Source of the DNA: Clostridia bacterium
GTDB lineage: Bacteria > Bacillota > Clostridia > Christensenellales > UBA3700
Length of the DNA stretch: 52,246 nt
Assembly (NCBI GenBank): GCA_029068165.1
Contig: JAIEDA010000001.1
Location: 1 to 52,246 of the forward strand
Direction of reading: 5' to 3'
The notes under the pieces are model-generated. The model did not search any database. It was not told where the DNA came from and saw only the letters and a program-made list of their open reading frames with translations. Of the stretch, positions 9,691 through 17,983 are shown in pieces. The position numbers and the translations under genes were made by a program. Position 1 is the first letter of the stretch. Each line of letters begins with the position of its first letter.

Positions 9691-11025
9691 ATGGGCGCAT
9701 TCAGCGGACTGAGCGAAAGACTTTCGCACATCTTTTCAAAGATGAAAGATAAGGGAAAGTTGACGGAGCTTGAAGTAAAACAAGCAATGAGAGAAGTGCG
9801 TATCGCGCTGCTTGAGGCGGACGTAAACCTTACAGTCGTAAAGCAGTTTATAAATCGCGTGAGCGAGAAAGCCGTCGGCGACGATATACTCAAAGGACTC
9901 AATCCGTCGCAACAGGTCATTAAAGTGGTCAACGAAGAGTTGATCAATATAATGGGCGGAAGCCACAGCAAAATCAATATTGCGGACAAACCGCCTACGA
10001 TTATCCTTATGTGCGGTTTGCAAGGTAGCGGTAAAACTACTATGTGCGGCAAGCTTGCCGTTATGCTTAGAAAACAGGGCAAAAATCCCTTGCTTGTCGC
10101 GTGCGACATCTACCGTCCGGCTGCGATTAAACAGTTGCAAATAGTAGGTAAAAACGCAAACGTACCCGTATTTGAAATGGGGCAAGTCAATCCGCAAAAG
10201 ATAGTCAAGAACGCGCTTAAGCAAGCCGAGCATAACAACAACGACGTGGTTATCATCGATACCGCCGGTAGACTTCACATCGATGAAGAGTTGATGGATG
10301 AGATAAGCGGACTAAAGAAGTCGTTCAATCCGCACGAGATACTATTGGTAGTAGATTCGATGACGGGTCAGGACGCGGTCAACGTCGCGGCTAAGTTCAA
10401 CGAGGTTATGGACGTGACGGGCGTTGTGCTTACCAAGTTGGACGGCGATACTAGAGGCGGCGCGGCGCTATCCATAAGAGCGGTTACGGGCAAGCCGATA
10501 AAGTTTTGCGGTATAGGCGAGAAAATGAACGATATTGAAGTATTCTATCCTGATAGAATGGCTTCTAGAATATTGGGTATGGGCGACGTTTTGACGCTCA
10601 TAGAAAAGGCGCAAGCCGCGTTCAGCGAAGAAGAAGCAATCGAGATGCAAAAGAAAATGAAGAGCAACTCGTTTACTTTAGAGGACTATCTCGCGCAAAT
10701 GGAAAAGATGAAAGGTATGGGCGATATGTCGCAAATGATTTCTATGATACCGGGACTTGCGGGAAAGCTAGGAGGTAAAAACGTAGAGGTCGACGAGGGC
10801 AAAATCGCCAAGTCAAAGGCTATTATCCAGTCTATGACGATAAAGGAAAGGCGTAATCCCGAACTGATAAAGTCCTCGCAAAAGAAGAGAATAGCTATGG
10901 GTAGCGGCACGACCGTGCAGGATATTAATTCGCTTCTCAAACAGTTTAATCAAACTCAGGAAATGATGCAAAAAATGGCTAATATGGGCAAACGAGGAAT
11001 GAGGGGAATGAAATTTCCTTTCTAA
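9691..11025 (+). CDS. ffh: Signal recognition particle protein Ffh
   Basis: The 444-aa SRP54 GTPase binds signal sequences and SRP RNA and delivers ribosomes to FtsY. An N domain is followed by a G domain with G1 GLQGSGKTT (about 109-117), ACDIYRPAAIKQL, DTAGRLHID and TKLDGDTRGGAAL. A methionine-rich M domain (about 300-444) contains the RNA-binding helix RIAMGSGTTVQDINSLLKQF and ends in the usual Met/Gly-rich tail. A GAGGAGGG ribosome site precedes the ATG. The SRP RNA gene is not in the window. Confidence 0.98.
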   Translation: MGAFSGLSERLSHIFSKMKDKGKLTELEVKQAMREVRIALLEADVNLTVVKQFINRVSEKAVGDDILKGLNPSQQVIKVVNEELINIMGGSHSKINIADKPPTIILMCGLQGSGKTTMCGKLAVMLRKQGKNPLLVACDIYRPAAIKQLQIVGKNANVPVFEMGQVNPQKIVKNALKQAEHNNNDVVIIDTAGRLHIDEELMDEISGLKKSFNPHEILLVVDSMTGQDAVNVAAKFNEVMDVTGVVLTKLDGDTRGGAALSIRAVTGKPIKFCGIGEKMNDIEVFYPDRMASRILGMGDVLTLIEKAQAAFSEEEAIEMQKKMKSNSFTLEDYLAQMEKMKGMGDMSQMISMIPGLAGKLGGKNVEVDEGKIAKSKAIIQSMTIKERRNPELIKSSQKKRIAMGSGTTVQDINSLLKQFNQTQEMMQKMANMGKRGMRGMKFPF

Positions 11026-11040
11026 AGAAGAAATAACAAA

Positions 11041-11230
11041 GATAAAAAATTTGCGAGTATAAAATAAAATAGCGTAAGCCGAAAGGGGAGTTTGAGCAAG
11101 GGCGCGTTTGCAAGACAAGGCAAGGCGACGAAGGCATAGCAAAGCTCTATCGAGGAGACTTAACGAAGTATTGCGGACGTTTTCCGACGCTAAAACCTTA
11201 TGATAGTTTATTTTATACGAGCTGAAAAAA
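11041..11230 (+). other. Purine-rich, possibly structured leader before rpsP
   Basis: The 219-bp gap between ffh and rpsP contains a G/A-rich stretch with several short self-complementary blocks (AGCAAAGCT at about 11137, GGACGTTTTCCGACG at about 11172). No open frame or known RNA class was recognised. It may be an mRNA leader controlling rpsP or an extragenic repeat. Confidence 0.3.
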
Positions 11231-11244
11231 AGGAGAATATAAAA

Positions 11245-11490
11245 ATGGCAGTAAAACTAAGACTTACGAGAATGGGAGCAAAGAAGACTCCGTTCTACCG
11301 CATCGTAGCAATCGACAGCAGGAAAGCAAGAGACGGTCAATACCTTGACAATATCGGCTATTATGACGCTACAAAAAATCCGGCTGAAGTCAAAATTGAC
11401 AGCGAAAAGGCTACTTATTGGCTCGGAGTTGGCGCTCAACCTACCGATACGGTTAGAGGTCTTTTGAAGAAGCAGGAAATCATTAAGTAA
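11245..11490 (+). CDS. rpsP: 30S ribosomal protein S16
   Basis: An 81-aa S16, a small-subunit assembly protein. It begins [20 protein letters not shown] and contains the family hallmarks [20 protein letters not shown] and [18 protein letters not shown]. The ATG at 11245 follows AAGGAG; the longer frame starting at 11200 adds a non-family extension. It begins the rpsP-ylqC-rimM-trmD ribosome/tRNA maturation operon. Confidence 0.98.
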   Translation: MAVKLRLTRMGAKKTPFYRIVAIDSRKARDGQYLDNIGYYDATKNPAEVKIDSEKATYWLGVGAQPTDTVRGLLKKQEIIK

Positions 11491-11510
11491 TTTAAGAGGC
11501 TTATATTTTT

Positions 11511-11744
11511 ATGGAAGAATTGGTAAGATTTATCGTCAGCGAACTCGTCGACAAAAAAGACTCTTTTGAAGTTACTTCGCAAGTAGAGGACGGTATCAAC
11601 GTAATCAACATCATTGCGGAGAAAGAAGAGATCGGCAAGATTATCGGCAAGCAGGGAAGAATCGCAAAGGCTATCCGTACTATCGTAAAAGCGGGTAGCG
11701 GTAAGGACAGCAAAAAAGTTTCCGTCGAGATAATCGAAAAGTAA
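11511..11744 (+). CDS. khpA: KH-domain RNA-binding protein (YlqC/KhpA)
   Basis: A 77-aa single KH-domain protein with the motif IIGKQGRIAKAIRTIVKA (GxxG loop GKQG). KhpA forms a complex with KhpB/Jag and affects cell division and translation in Gram-positives. It lies 20 bp after rpsP and overlaps the rimM start by one base (TAATG), the normal order in Bacillota. Confidence 0.95.
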   Translation: MEELVRFIVSELVDKKDSFEVTSQVEDGINVINIIAEKEEIGKIIGKQGRIAKAIRTIVKAGSGKDSKKVSVEIIEK

Positions 11745-12247
11745 TGGATAGACTGACGGTTGGCAAAATAGCAAAACCGCAAGGCGTTGGAGGGGAGTTG
11801 AAGATTTCTCCTCTAACCGACGACGTAAACAGGTTCAAAAGTCTAAAAAGCGTTTATATAGACGGCAAAGCGTACTCAGTGGAAAAGGCGAGAATTTCGC
11901 CAAACGGAGTATTCTTGTCGCTTAGCGGAATATGCGATAGAAACGCCGCCGAACTTTTGCGAAACAAGGACGTTGAGGTCGATAGAAAAGACGCGGTCAG
12001 CTTAGATAAAGATAGGTATTTTATCGTCGATTTGATATCAAGTTCAGTGTTCGTAGGCGAGAATAGAATAGGCGAGCTTGTCGACGTCTTGCAGTACGGC
12101 TCGGCTGACGTATACGTCATTGCCACGCAAAAAGGCAGAGCTATGATACCCGCAATCAAGCGAATAATCGCTGATATCGACGCGGAAAACAAAAAGATAA
12201 TTCTCGACAGCCAAGCATTTGACGATTTGGTCGTATACGAGGAATAA
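11744..12247 (+). CDS. rimM: Ribosome maturation factor RimM
   Basis: A 167-aa 30S maturation factor that binds S19 and helps process 16S rRNA. The N-terminal RimM barrel is recognisable by VGKIAKPQGVGGELKISPLTDD. The C-terminal PRC-barrel contains YFIVDLISSSVFVGENRIGEL and ends with MIPAIKRIIADID-type motifs. It shares a base with ylqC; a terminator-like hairpin separates it from trmD. Confidence 0.96.
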   Translation: MDRLTVGKIAKPQGVGGELKISPLTDDVNRFKSLKSVYIDGKAYSVEKARISPNGVFLSLSGICDRNAAELLRNKDVEVDRKDAVSLDKDRYFIVDLISSSVFVGENRIGELVDVLQYGSADVYVIATQKGRAMIPAIKRIIADIDAENKKIILDSQAFDDLVVYEE

Positions 12248-12254
12248 TCAAGCA

Positions 12255-12283
12255 AAGGGACTTTATCCGTCCCTTAATTTTTT
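12255..12283 (+). terminator. Terminator or attenuator between rimM and trmD
   Basis: A perfect 7-bp stem AAGGGAC / GTCCCTT with a 7-nt loop, then AA and six T residues, 12 bp before the trmD start. Because trmD normally shares the operon, partial termination is plausible. Confidence 0.6.
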
Positions 12284-12295
12284 AACGGATATATT

Positions 12296-13009
12296 ATGAA
12301 GATAAAAGTTGCGACTATATTTCCCGAAATGTTCGACGTATTGGACGTTGGTATACTCGGCAAGGCGAAGCAAAAAGGGCTATTGGACGTGGAAATAGTC
12401 AACATAAGAGATTATTCTACTGACAAGCACAAAAAGACCGACGACGCGCCTTTTGGAGGCGGAGCGGGTATGGTGATGACCCCGCAGCCGCTTCATAGCG
12501 CTATTTGCGATATGGATAAAAACCGTACTGCAAAGCGTATTTACCTCTCGCCCAAGGGCAATAGGCTCGACCAAGACGCCGTAGAAAGACTGGCTAAGGA
12601 GAGCGAGCTTTTGCTCGTTTGCGGAAGCTACGAGGGCATTGACGAGAGAATTATTCAGTTGGATATAGACGAGGAAATATCAATCGGCGACTACGTGTTG
12701 ACGGGCGGAGAACTGCCCGCAATGGTGCTGATTAACGCAGTGGCAAGATACGTCGAGGGCGTGCTCGGTAGCGGAGAATCTACCAGCGAAGAGAGTTTTT
12801 CCGAGGGGCTTTTGGAGTATCCTCAGTACACTCGTCCGCAAACGTTCGAGGGGTTGAGCGTGCCTGAAGTTTTGCTTGGCGGCAACCATAAACTTATCGA
12901 AGAGTGGCGGCTTGAACAAAGCCTTGAAATAACTCGGCGCAGGCGCCCCGATCTATACGAAGAGTACGTCAAAACTACTCAAAAAAACACGCGTAAGGAG
13001 AAGAAATGA
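12296..13009 (+). CDS. trmD: tRNA (guanine-N1)-methyltransferase TrmD
   Basis: A 237-aa SPOUT-class methyltransferase making m1G37 in tRNA with S-adenosylmethionine, preventing +1 frameshifting. Hallmarks are the N-terminal ATIFPEMF, DDAPFGGGAGMVM, the trefoil-knot SAM site (LLVCGSYEGIDERI, then SIGDYVLTGGELPAMVLI) and YTRPQTFEG near the C-terminus. Its end overlaps the next gene by 4 bp (ATGA). Confidence 0.98.
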   Translation: MKIKVATIFPEMFDVLDVGILGKAKQKGLLDVEIVNIRDYSTDKHKKTDDAPFGGGAGMVMTPQPLHSAICDMDKNRTAKRIYLSPKGNRLDQDAVERLAKESELLLVCGSYEGIDERIIQLDIDEEISIGDYVLTGGELPAMVLINAVARYVEGVLGSGESTSEESFSEGLLEYPQYTRPQTFEGLSVPEVLLGGNHKLIEEWRLEQSLEITRRRRPDLYEEYVKTTQKNTRKEKK

Positions 13010-13314
13010 GTATGCAGTATAAAAACGCTATCGAGCAGTTGCTTGACGAAGAGAATTGCGAAACTATCTATCTAAAAAGCAATACAACGGGCAAAATAGA
13101 CGCATTCGAGCAAATGGCGCTCATTCCTTACGATAAAAAACTTTACGCAATACTCGTACGCAAAGATGACTTTGACGCGGGCAATCTCGAAAACGCAGGT
13201 TTGGTATATCTAATCGACGAAAAAAACGAGAGATTGGATATCGTTGAAGACGAGAACGTGGTATTTGAAGTCTTTGATATATACGACAAAATGTTTGCGG
13301 AAGGAAACGACTGA
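13006..13314 (+). CDS. DUF1292-like acidic protein
   Basis: A 102-aa acidic protein of unknown function. The pattern IDAFEQMALIPYDKKLYAIL followed by a strongly acidic second half (DIVEDENVVFEVFDIYDKMF) fits DUF1292 proteins of Bacillota. It overlaps trmD by 4 bp and ends 2 bp before rbgA, so it is translationally coupled to both. A role in ribosome or tRNA maturation is suggested only by position. Confidence 0.7.
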   Translation: MSMQYKNAIEQLLDEENCETIYLKSNTTGKIDAFEQMALIPYDKKLYAILVRKDDFDAGNLENAGLVYLIDEKNERLDIVEDENVVFEVFDIYDKMFAEGND

Positions 13315-13316
13315 TA

Positions 13317-14168
13317 ATGTTCATACAATGGTATCCCGGGCACATGACGAAAGCGATGCGAATGATGCAGGATGCGATCAAGCAAGTCGACTGCGTAATT
13401 TACGTGCTCGATTGCAGGGCAATAGCTTCGTGTTTGAATCCCAAATTTGACGATATGATAAAGGATAAGCCTACGCTGTATATTCTCGGCAAAAGCGATT
13501 TGGTCGAGAGCGGCGACGTAAAGCAATGGACGGCGTATTTCGCCGCTCAAGGCAAGAATTTCGTCGTTGCCGACAACCTATCGGGTAGACAGCGCAACTT
13601 TATCGTGGACAAGCTAAAGCAAATCAACAGGCAAATGCTTGAAAAGTACGCGGCTAAAGGCGCCAACGTGAGCATTAGAGCTATGGTCGTAGGCGTTCCG
13701 AATACGGGCAAATCGACGCTGATAAACAGTCTATGCGTAAGCAAGAGAACTCTCACCGGCAATAGACCGGGAGTAACTCGCGGTAAGCAATGGGTAAGCC
13801 TTGCCGAAGGTATAGAGCTGCTCGATACTCCGGGGGTAGTTCCGCCCGCGTTTGAGGATCAGCAAAGAGCTTTGCATTTGGCGTTTATCGGTTCGATAAA
13901 AGAGGAAATCTTGCATTTGGACGATCTTGCGATAGAGATTATAAAATATTGTAGAGAGAAGAATTACGAGAGATTTTGCGAGAGATATAAGCTTGACAAG
14001 ATTGACGACGACAACGTACAGGTTTTTGACGATATCGCCAAAAACAGGGGTTATTTGCTCGGCAAAAAGGGATACGATTACGACCGCACTGCCAAAGCTA
14101 TAGTATACGATTTCAAGAGCGGAAAACTCGGGAAGATTATGCTCGATTTTCCCAGCGACCTTGTGTAA
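13317..14168 (+). CDS. rbgA: Ribosome biogenesis GTPase RbgA (YlqF)
   Basis: A 283-aa circularly permuted GTPase needed for late 50S assembly. The G4 motif (GKSDL) comes before G1 (GVPNTGKSTLIN) and G3 (LLDTPGVVPP), the hallmark of the YlqF/YawG group. It starts FIQWYPGHMTKAM as in RbgA, where the N-terminus contributes the catalytic His. A C-terminal helical RNA-binding domain follows. It is coupled to the DUF1292 gene. Confidence 0.97.
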   Translation: MFIQWYPGHMTKAMRMMQDAIKQVDCVIYVLDCRAIASCLNPKFDDMIKDKPTLYILGKSDLVESGDVKQWTAYFAAQGKNFVVADNLSGRQRNFIVDKLKQINRQMLEKYAAKGANVSIRAMVVGVPNTGKSTLINSLCVSKRTLTGNRPGVTRGKQWVSLAEGIELLDTPGVVPPAFEDQQRALHLAFIGSIKEEILHLDDLAIEIIKYCREKNYERFCERYKLDKIDDDNVQVFDDIAKNRGYLLGKKGYDYDRTAKAIVYDFKSGKLGKIMLDFPSDLV

Positions 14169-14233
14169 GAAAAGCCGCAATAATTCAATCGATAAATAAA
14201 GATATTCTCAATTTACAAAGGAGAAGACAAGCT

Positions 14234-14872
14234 ATGCCTAAGAAAGTTCACGATACGTTTGCGATGCTAGATTACGAACGCAAATACGTCGCCGCAGGCA
14301 AAAAATACGTTGCAGGGGTCGACGAGGTCGGCAGGGGACCGTTGGCGGGACCCGTTGTCGTAGCTTGCGTAATTATGCCGCTTGGCGACGACGATATTAT
14401 TCAAGGCGTCAACGATTCTAAGAAGTTGAGCGAGAAAAAAAGAGAGTTGCTCTTCGGCGAGATTATGAAAAAGGCTATAGCTTGCAAAGTAGAGTGGGCT
14501 GACGAAAAAGTTATTGACGAAATCAATATTTTGCAGACTACGAAAAGGTGTATGCAAAGGGCTATCGACGGCATAGAAGTTCCGCCCGACGTAGTTCTCA
14601 TAGACGCGGTAAATATCGATTGTAAGTATCCTATAGAAGCTATAATCAAGGGCGACGCGAAGAGCTATTCCATTGCTTGCGCGTCTATTGTCGCGAAGGT
14701 TACGAGGGATAGGTTTATGGTGGAGATGAGCGAAAAATATCCCGACTACGATTTCGCTTCCAACAAAGGCTATGGCTCGCAAAAACATATCGAGGCGTTG
14801 AAAAGCGTAGGAGCTTGCCCTATACATAGAAGAAGTTTTATCAAAAACTTCGTTGGGAACGAGGAAAAATGA
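14234..14872 (+). CDS. rnhB: Ribonuclease HII
   Basis: A 212-aa RNase HII cleaving RNA in RNA-DNA hybrids, including single misincorporated ribonucleotides. The catalytic Asp-Glu motif is GVDEVGRGPLAGPVVVACV; DAVNID and KGDAKSYSIACASIVAKVTRD supply the remaining acidic residues. The C-terminus has the usual NKGYGSQKHIEAL. A GGAG site precedes the ATG at 14234. It overlaps yraN by 4 bp. Confidence 0.97.
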   Translation: MPKKVHDTFAMLDYERKYVAAGKKYVAGVDEVGRGPLAGPVVVACVIMPLGDDDIIQGVNDSKKLSEKKRELLFGEIMKKAIACKVEWADEKVIDEINILQTTKRCMQRAIDGIEVPPDVVLIDAVNIDCKYPIEAIIKGDAKSYSIACASIVAKVTRDRFMVEMSEKYPDYDFASNKGYGSQKHIEALKSVGACPIHRRSFIKNFVGNEEK

Positions 14873-15225
14873 ACACCAAAGAAGCGGGTATCGAAGGCGA
14901 AAATACGGCGGTAAAATATCTAAAAAAGTCGGGATATAAGATACTCGAGCGTAATTTTTCCGTAAAAACGGGCGAGATAGATATAATCGCTCAAGATAAA
15001 AATTATATCGTTTTCGTAGAGGTGAAAGCTAGAGAAAGCCTCAAGTTTGGCAGTCCTATCGAGAGCGTAACGAGGCAAAAAGTCAGGTCTATCGTACGGA
15101 CGGCGCAGTGCTATTTAAGGCGCAAAAATATGAACAACGCTTACTGTAGGTTTGACGTGATAGAGGTATTGAGAGGGGAAGTGAACCACGTAAAAAACGC
15201 ATTCGAAATGTCGTCGGGGTATTGA
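14869..15225 (+). CDS. yraN: YraN family (UPF0102) endonuclease-like protein
   Basis: A 118-aa protein with a restriction-endonuclease-like core: GYKILERNFSVKTGEIDIIA, then IVFVEVKARES, giving the E/D...ExK metal-binding pattern. The family is widespread beside rnhB; its role is not firmly established, though a link to recombination and processing has been proposed. It overlaps rnhB (ATGA). Confidence 0.93.
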   Translation: MNTKEAGIEGENTAVKYLKKSGYKILERNFSVKTGEIDIIAQDKNYIVFVEVKARESLKFGSPIESVTRQKVRSIVRTAQCYLRRKNMNNAYCRFDVIEVLRGEVNHVKNAFEMSSGY

Positions 15226-15284
15226 TTTTATAGGGTTTTGCGCTTAAAAAGTTTATAAAAAAATAAAAAACAGTAGAAAAACAG

Positions 15285-15313
15285 TTGCATAAAGCGAACG
15301 TTAATGATAAAAT
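15285..15313 (+). promoter_or_regulatory. Promoter of rplS
   Basis: TTGCAT and TAAAAT are separated by exactly 17 bp. They lie about 88 bp before the rplS start, leaving room for a structured leader. Confidence 0.75.
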
Positions 15314-15319
15314 AGTCTA

Positions 15320-15385
15320 GCAATGGCTTCGGATATTCCTCTAGCGGATATAAACCCAGACCGCTACGAATATTTGGTTTTATAA
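15320..15385 (+). promoter_or_regulatory. Candidate L19 autoregulatory leader
   Basis: The rplS leader contains nested complementarity: AGCGG (about 15342) with CCGCT (about 15360), outside which CGGATATT and a later CGAATATTT could extend the stem. It ends just before the GGAGG at 15388. L19 leaders are known in low-GC Gram-positives; whether this belongs to that class is inference. Confidence 0.4.
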
Positions 15386-15400
15386 ATGGAGGTAAGTCAA

Positions 15401-15745
15401 ATGAATATCGTTGATATAGTAGAAAAAGAGGGGATGCGTACCGATCTTCCTAAGCTTTCGGTAGGCGACACCGTAAGAGTAAACGTAAAGATTAAGGAAG
15501 GCGATAAGGAGAGAATCCAAGCTTTCGAGGGCGTAATCATAGCTTTCAAAAACGGCAGCATAAGAGAAACCTTTACCGTTAGAAGAGTATCTTTCGGTAT
15601 CGGCGTGGAAAGAACTTTTCCGCTTCACTCGCCTAAAATCGACAGCATCAAAATCGTTCGTCACGGTCGCGTAAGAAGAGCTAAGCTCTACTATTTGAGA
15701 AATAAGTTCGGTAAAGCGGCTAGACTTAGAGAAATCGTTAAATAG
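15401..15745 (+). CDS. rplS: 50S ribosomal protein L19
   Basis: A 114-aa L19, at the interface of the ribosomal subunits. Family motifs are [33 protein letters not shown] and the basic end [21 protein letters not shown]. The ATG at 15401 is 8 bp after GGAGG; the in-frame ATG 15 bp upstream overlaps that site and is rejected. In many Bacillota rplS follows trmD; here it sits after yraN with its own promoter and terminator. Confidence 0.97.
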   Translation: MNIVDIVEKEGMRTDLPKLSVGDTVRVNVKIKEGDKERIQAFEGVIIAFKNGSIRETFTVRRVSFGIGVERTFPLHSPKIDSIKIVRHGRVRRAKLYYLRNKFGKAARLREIVK

Positions 15746-15759
15746 TATTTAGAAATTTC

Positions 15760-15788
15760 AAAAAGCAGGTTTTTGACCTGCTTTTTTT
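15760..15788 (+). terminator. Intrinsic terminator after rplS
   Basis: AAAAGCAGGT pairs with ACCTGCTTTT around a short T-rich loop and is followed by a T-run. It closes the rplS unit. Confidence 0.88.
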
Positions 15789-15841
15789 ATATCTTTCTTT
15801 TTTTAATTATAAATAAAATATATAAAAATATAAATAAGTAC

Positions 15842-15870
15842 TTGTCAAAACGGCAATAATCATTTATTAT
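15842..15870 (+). promoter_or_regulatory. Promoter before the membrane fusion protein gene
   Basis: TTGTCA-N17-TATTAT, 33 bp before the ATG at 15904, whose ribosome site is AAGGGG. Confidence 0.65.
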
Positions 15871-15903
15871 GAATATAAAAGAATATCTTTTAAGGGGATA
15901 ACA

Positions 15904-17958
15904 ATGAAGAAAAAAATCATTATCGTTGCGCTCATTGCGCTGATAGCTTTGTTTGCGCTCGTCGGTTGTAATAGGGTTCAACCTGATACGGAGATTATCG
16001 TAAACGGAGATTTTGAAAATTCCGACGGCTCTAGCGAAATTACCGGTTGGGCGATCAACGCGGGCACTAGCGTAACTTGGAGCAATAACACCAACGACGG
16101 ATCGAGCGAATACAATCCCGCATTGGGAAAACGCTATTTTACGTTAAAAGCGTCGGGGTACAACTATATCTATCAAAGCGTTCGTCTTGAGAAGGGCGCG
16201 ACTTATAGAATAAGCGCCGATATAAACGCTTCGAGCCTGAACGGAGTTGCGGGCGTATACTTTGCTGGCGCGGTAGAGTTGGTCGGCGTGGCTGTCAACG
16301 AAACTACTGACGGTTGGGTTTCGCTTGAAGATTATTTTACTTCGTCGGTTGGCGGCAACGTCACGCTCGTGGTTGCGGTAGGTTCGGAGTTTGAAAGCGC
16401 AACGGGCAACATAGACGTGAGCTTCGACAATATCTCGCTTCAAAAAGTCGACGGAGTAGACGATGACGTCGTACCGATGATTTTGAGAATGAGCGAGGGT
16501 TATACGATGTCCGACGGCGGTTCGATTACTTTCGTTATTCTCTTCACTTTGATATCTCTTGGTATTTTCGCGGGTATGTTCTTTATCATTAGAAGCGTTA
16601 TACAAAACAAGGTCGGTTTGCATCCCAACGACGGAGACGGCAAGTCGGACAAGTTCCTCAACGCTATGACTTCGCGTACGGCTTCGTTTATATACGTGCT
16701 TTTGGCGGCGTTTTTCGTAAGATTTATAGTCGTACTGGCTTCGGCTGCGGGCAACGATTTGATTTCGAGTTGGTCGACGTTGGCAAGCAGCATTGCTACC
16801 TCGGGTTATCCCTCTTTCTACGACAATGCGTCCAACGAACCTCAAGGCGTGATTTGGCTGCTCGGCATAATCGGCTATATCGGAAGCGGTTTGGGACTAA
16901 GCGATATAGGCTACGGCATTTTGATAAGAATGCCTATGGTAGTAGCCGATTTGTTGGTTTGTTATATGATTTACAACTGCGCGGCTAAGTACCAAAACGA
17001 AAGAATGGCGATTGCGTACGGCTTTATTTACGCGATTTTGCCAATATTCTTCATATTCGGTTCGCTCTACGGCAGTATTCAATGTATAGCTATTGCGTTT
17101 ATAGTGGCTATGGCTTTGTCGATGCTTCGTAAAAAGTATATATCCACGGGAATATATTATACGCTTGCGCTGTTCTTCAGCAACTACGCGCTTTTGCTTT
17201 TGCCCGTTATACTTTTGTATCAAATCTACGGACTCGTGACCGACAAGTCGTCGGTAGTAAAGACGTCCGTAACTATGGCAAGCTGCTTCGTAGTATTCTA
17301 CTTGCTATCCCTCCCGCTTTGTTGGAACGGAGTAGCGAGCGGCAACGTGCTTATGGTATTTAGAAAGATGTACGCGTTCTTCGACGTATCCAATCCTTGG
17401 CTGTCAAACAATACCTTCAACCTCTATTCGATATTTGCGGCGGGAACTCGCTCGAGAGTTGACAACACGATTTTGAACATCGGCAACTGGCTGTTTGTAA
17501 TAGGAATGTGCGCGTACGCGGTATTCCACTATATCAGGACGGCAAACAGGCTAGATTTGATATTGCTCTCAGGTATTATATTTATAGCATACTCGGCTAT
17601 AGGCGCTCAAAGTACTTTGGACGTAATGCCTATAGGTTTGGTGCTTTTGCTGATTTACCTTATCGTTACGCCTGATATTAGACTTTATATCGGAACGGGT
17701 ATTTTGGCGGCGCTCTCTTTCCTTAATATCGCTCAGCTTCTCGCAAGAAGCGGCTTTATTGGCGGAGTAGAAACTGCGGCTTGGTTGGACTTCGAGGCTA
17801 AGAACGCCTTTATGATTATCTTCAGCATTATCACTGTCGCAACCGTATTCTACTTGCTGTACGTGACGGTAGACATTACTCTAAATTCGTATATCAAGCC
17901 TATCGCAAAAGAGAGAGAAAGTCTTTCGCAGGTCAGCGGCTACGACGCAACCGAATAA
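15904..17958 (+). CDS. Lipobox/carbohydrate-binding-like domain fused to multi-pass GT-C-like membrane protein
   Basis: A 684-aa protein. The N-terminus is a signal peptide ending in a lipobox-like LVGC at about 20-23. Residues about 35-180 resemble a CBM4/9-type beta-sandwich: IVNGDFENSDGSSEITGWAI, the YIYQSVRLEKGATYRISADI strand pair and SFDNISLQKVDG at the end. About 12 hydrophobic segments follow, with a large extracytoplasmic loop and a GT-C/mannosyltransferase-like stretch (LPIFFIFGSLYGSIQ, then GIYYTLALFFSNYALLLLP). No catalytic Asp motif is certain. A role in surface glycan assembly is plausible but inferred. It has its own promoter and sits between rplS and yifB. Confidence 0.6.
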   Translation: MKKKIIIVALIALIALFALVGCNRVQPDTEIIVNGDFENSDGSSEITGWAINAGTSVTWSNNTNDGSSEYNPALGKRYFTLKASGYNYIYQSVRLEKGATYRISADINASSLNGVAGVYFAGAVELVGVAVNETTDGWVSLEDYFTSSVGGNVTLVVAVGSEFESATGNIDVSFDNISLQKVDGVDDDVVPMILRMSEGYTMSDGGSITFVILFTLISLGIFAGMFFIIRSVIQNKVGLHPNDGDGKSDKFLNAMTSRTASFIYVLLAAFFVRFIVVLASAAGNDLISSWSTLASSIATSGYPSFYDNASNEPQGVIWLLGIIGYIGSGLGLSDIGYGILIRMPMVVADLLVCYMIYNCAAKYQNERMAIAYGFIYAILPIFFIFGSLYGSIQCIAIAFIVAMALSMLRKKYISTGIYYTLALFFSNYALLLLPVILLYQIYGLVTDKSSVVKTSVTMASCFVVFYLLSLPLCWNGVASGNVLMVFRKMYAFFDVSNPWLSNNTFNLYSIFAAGTRSRVDNTILNIGNWLFVIGMCAYAVFHYIRTANRLDLILLSGIIFIAYSAIGAQSTLDVMPIGLVLLLIYLIVTPDIRLYIGTGILAALSFLNIAQLLARSGFIGGVETAAWLDFEAKNAFMIIFSIITVATVFYLLYVTVDITLNSYIKPIAKERESLSQVSGYDATE

Positions 17959-17983
17959 TAAAAGATATTACGACGGAGAAAAA

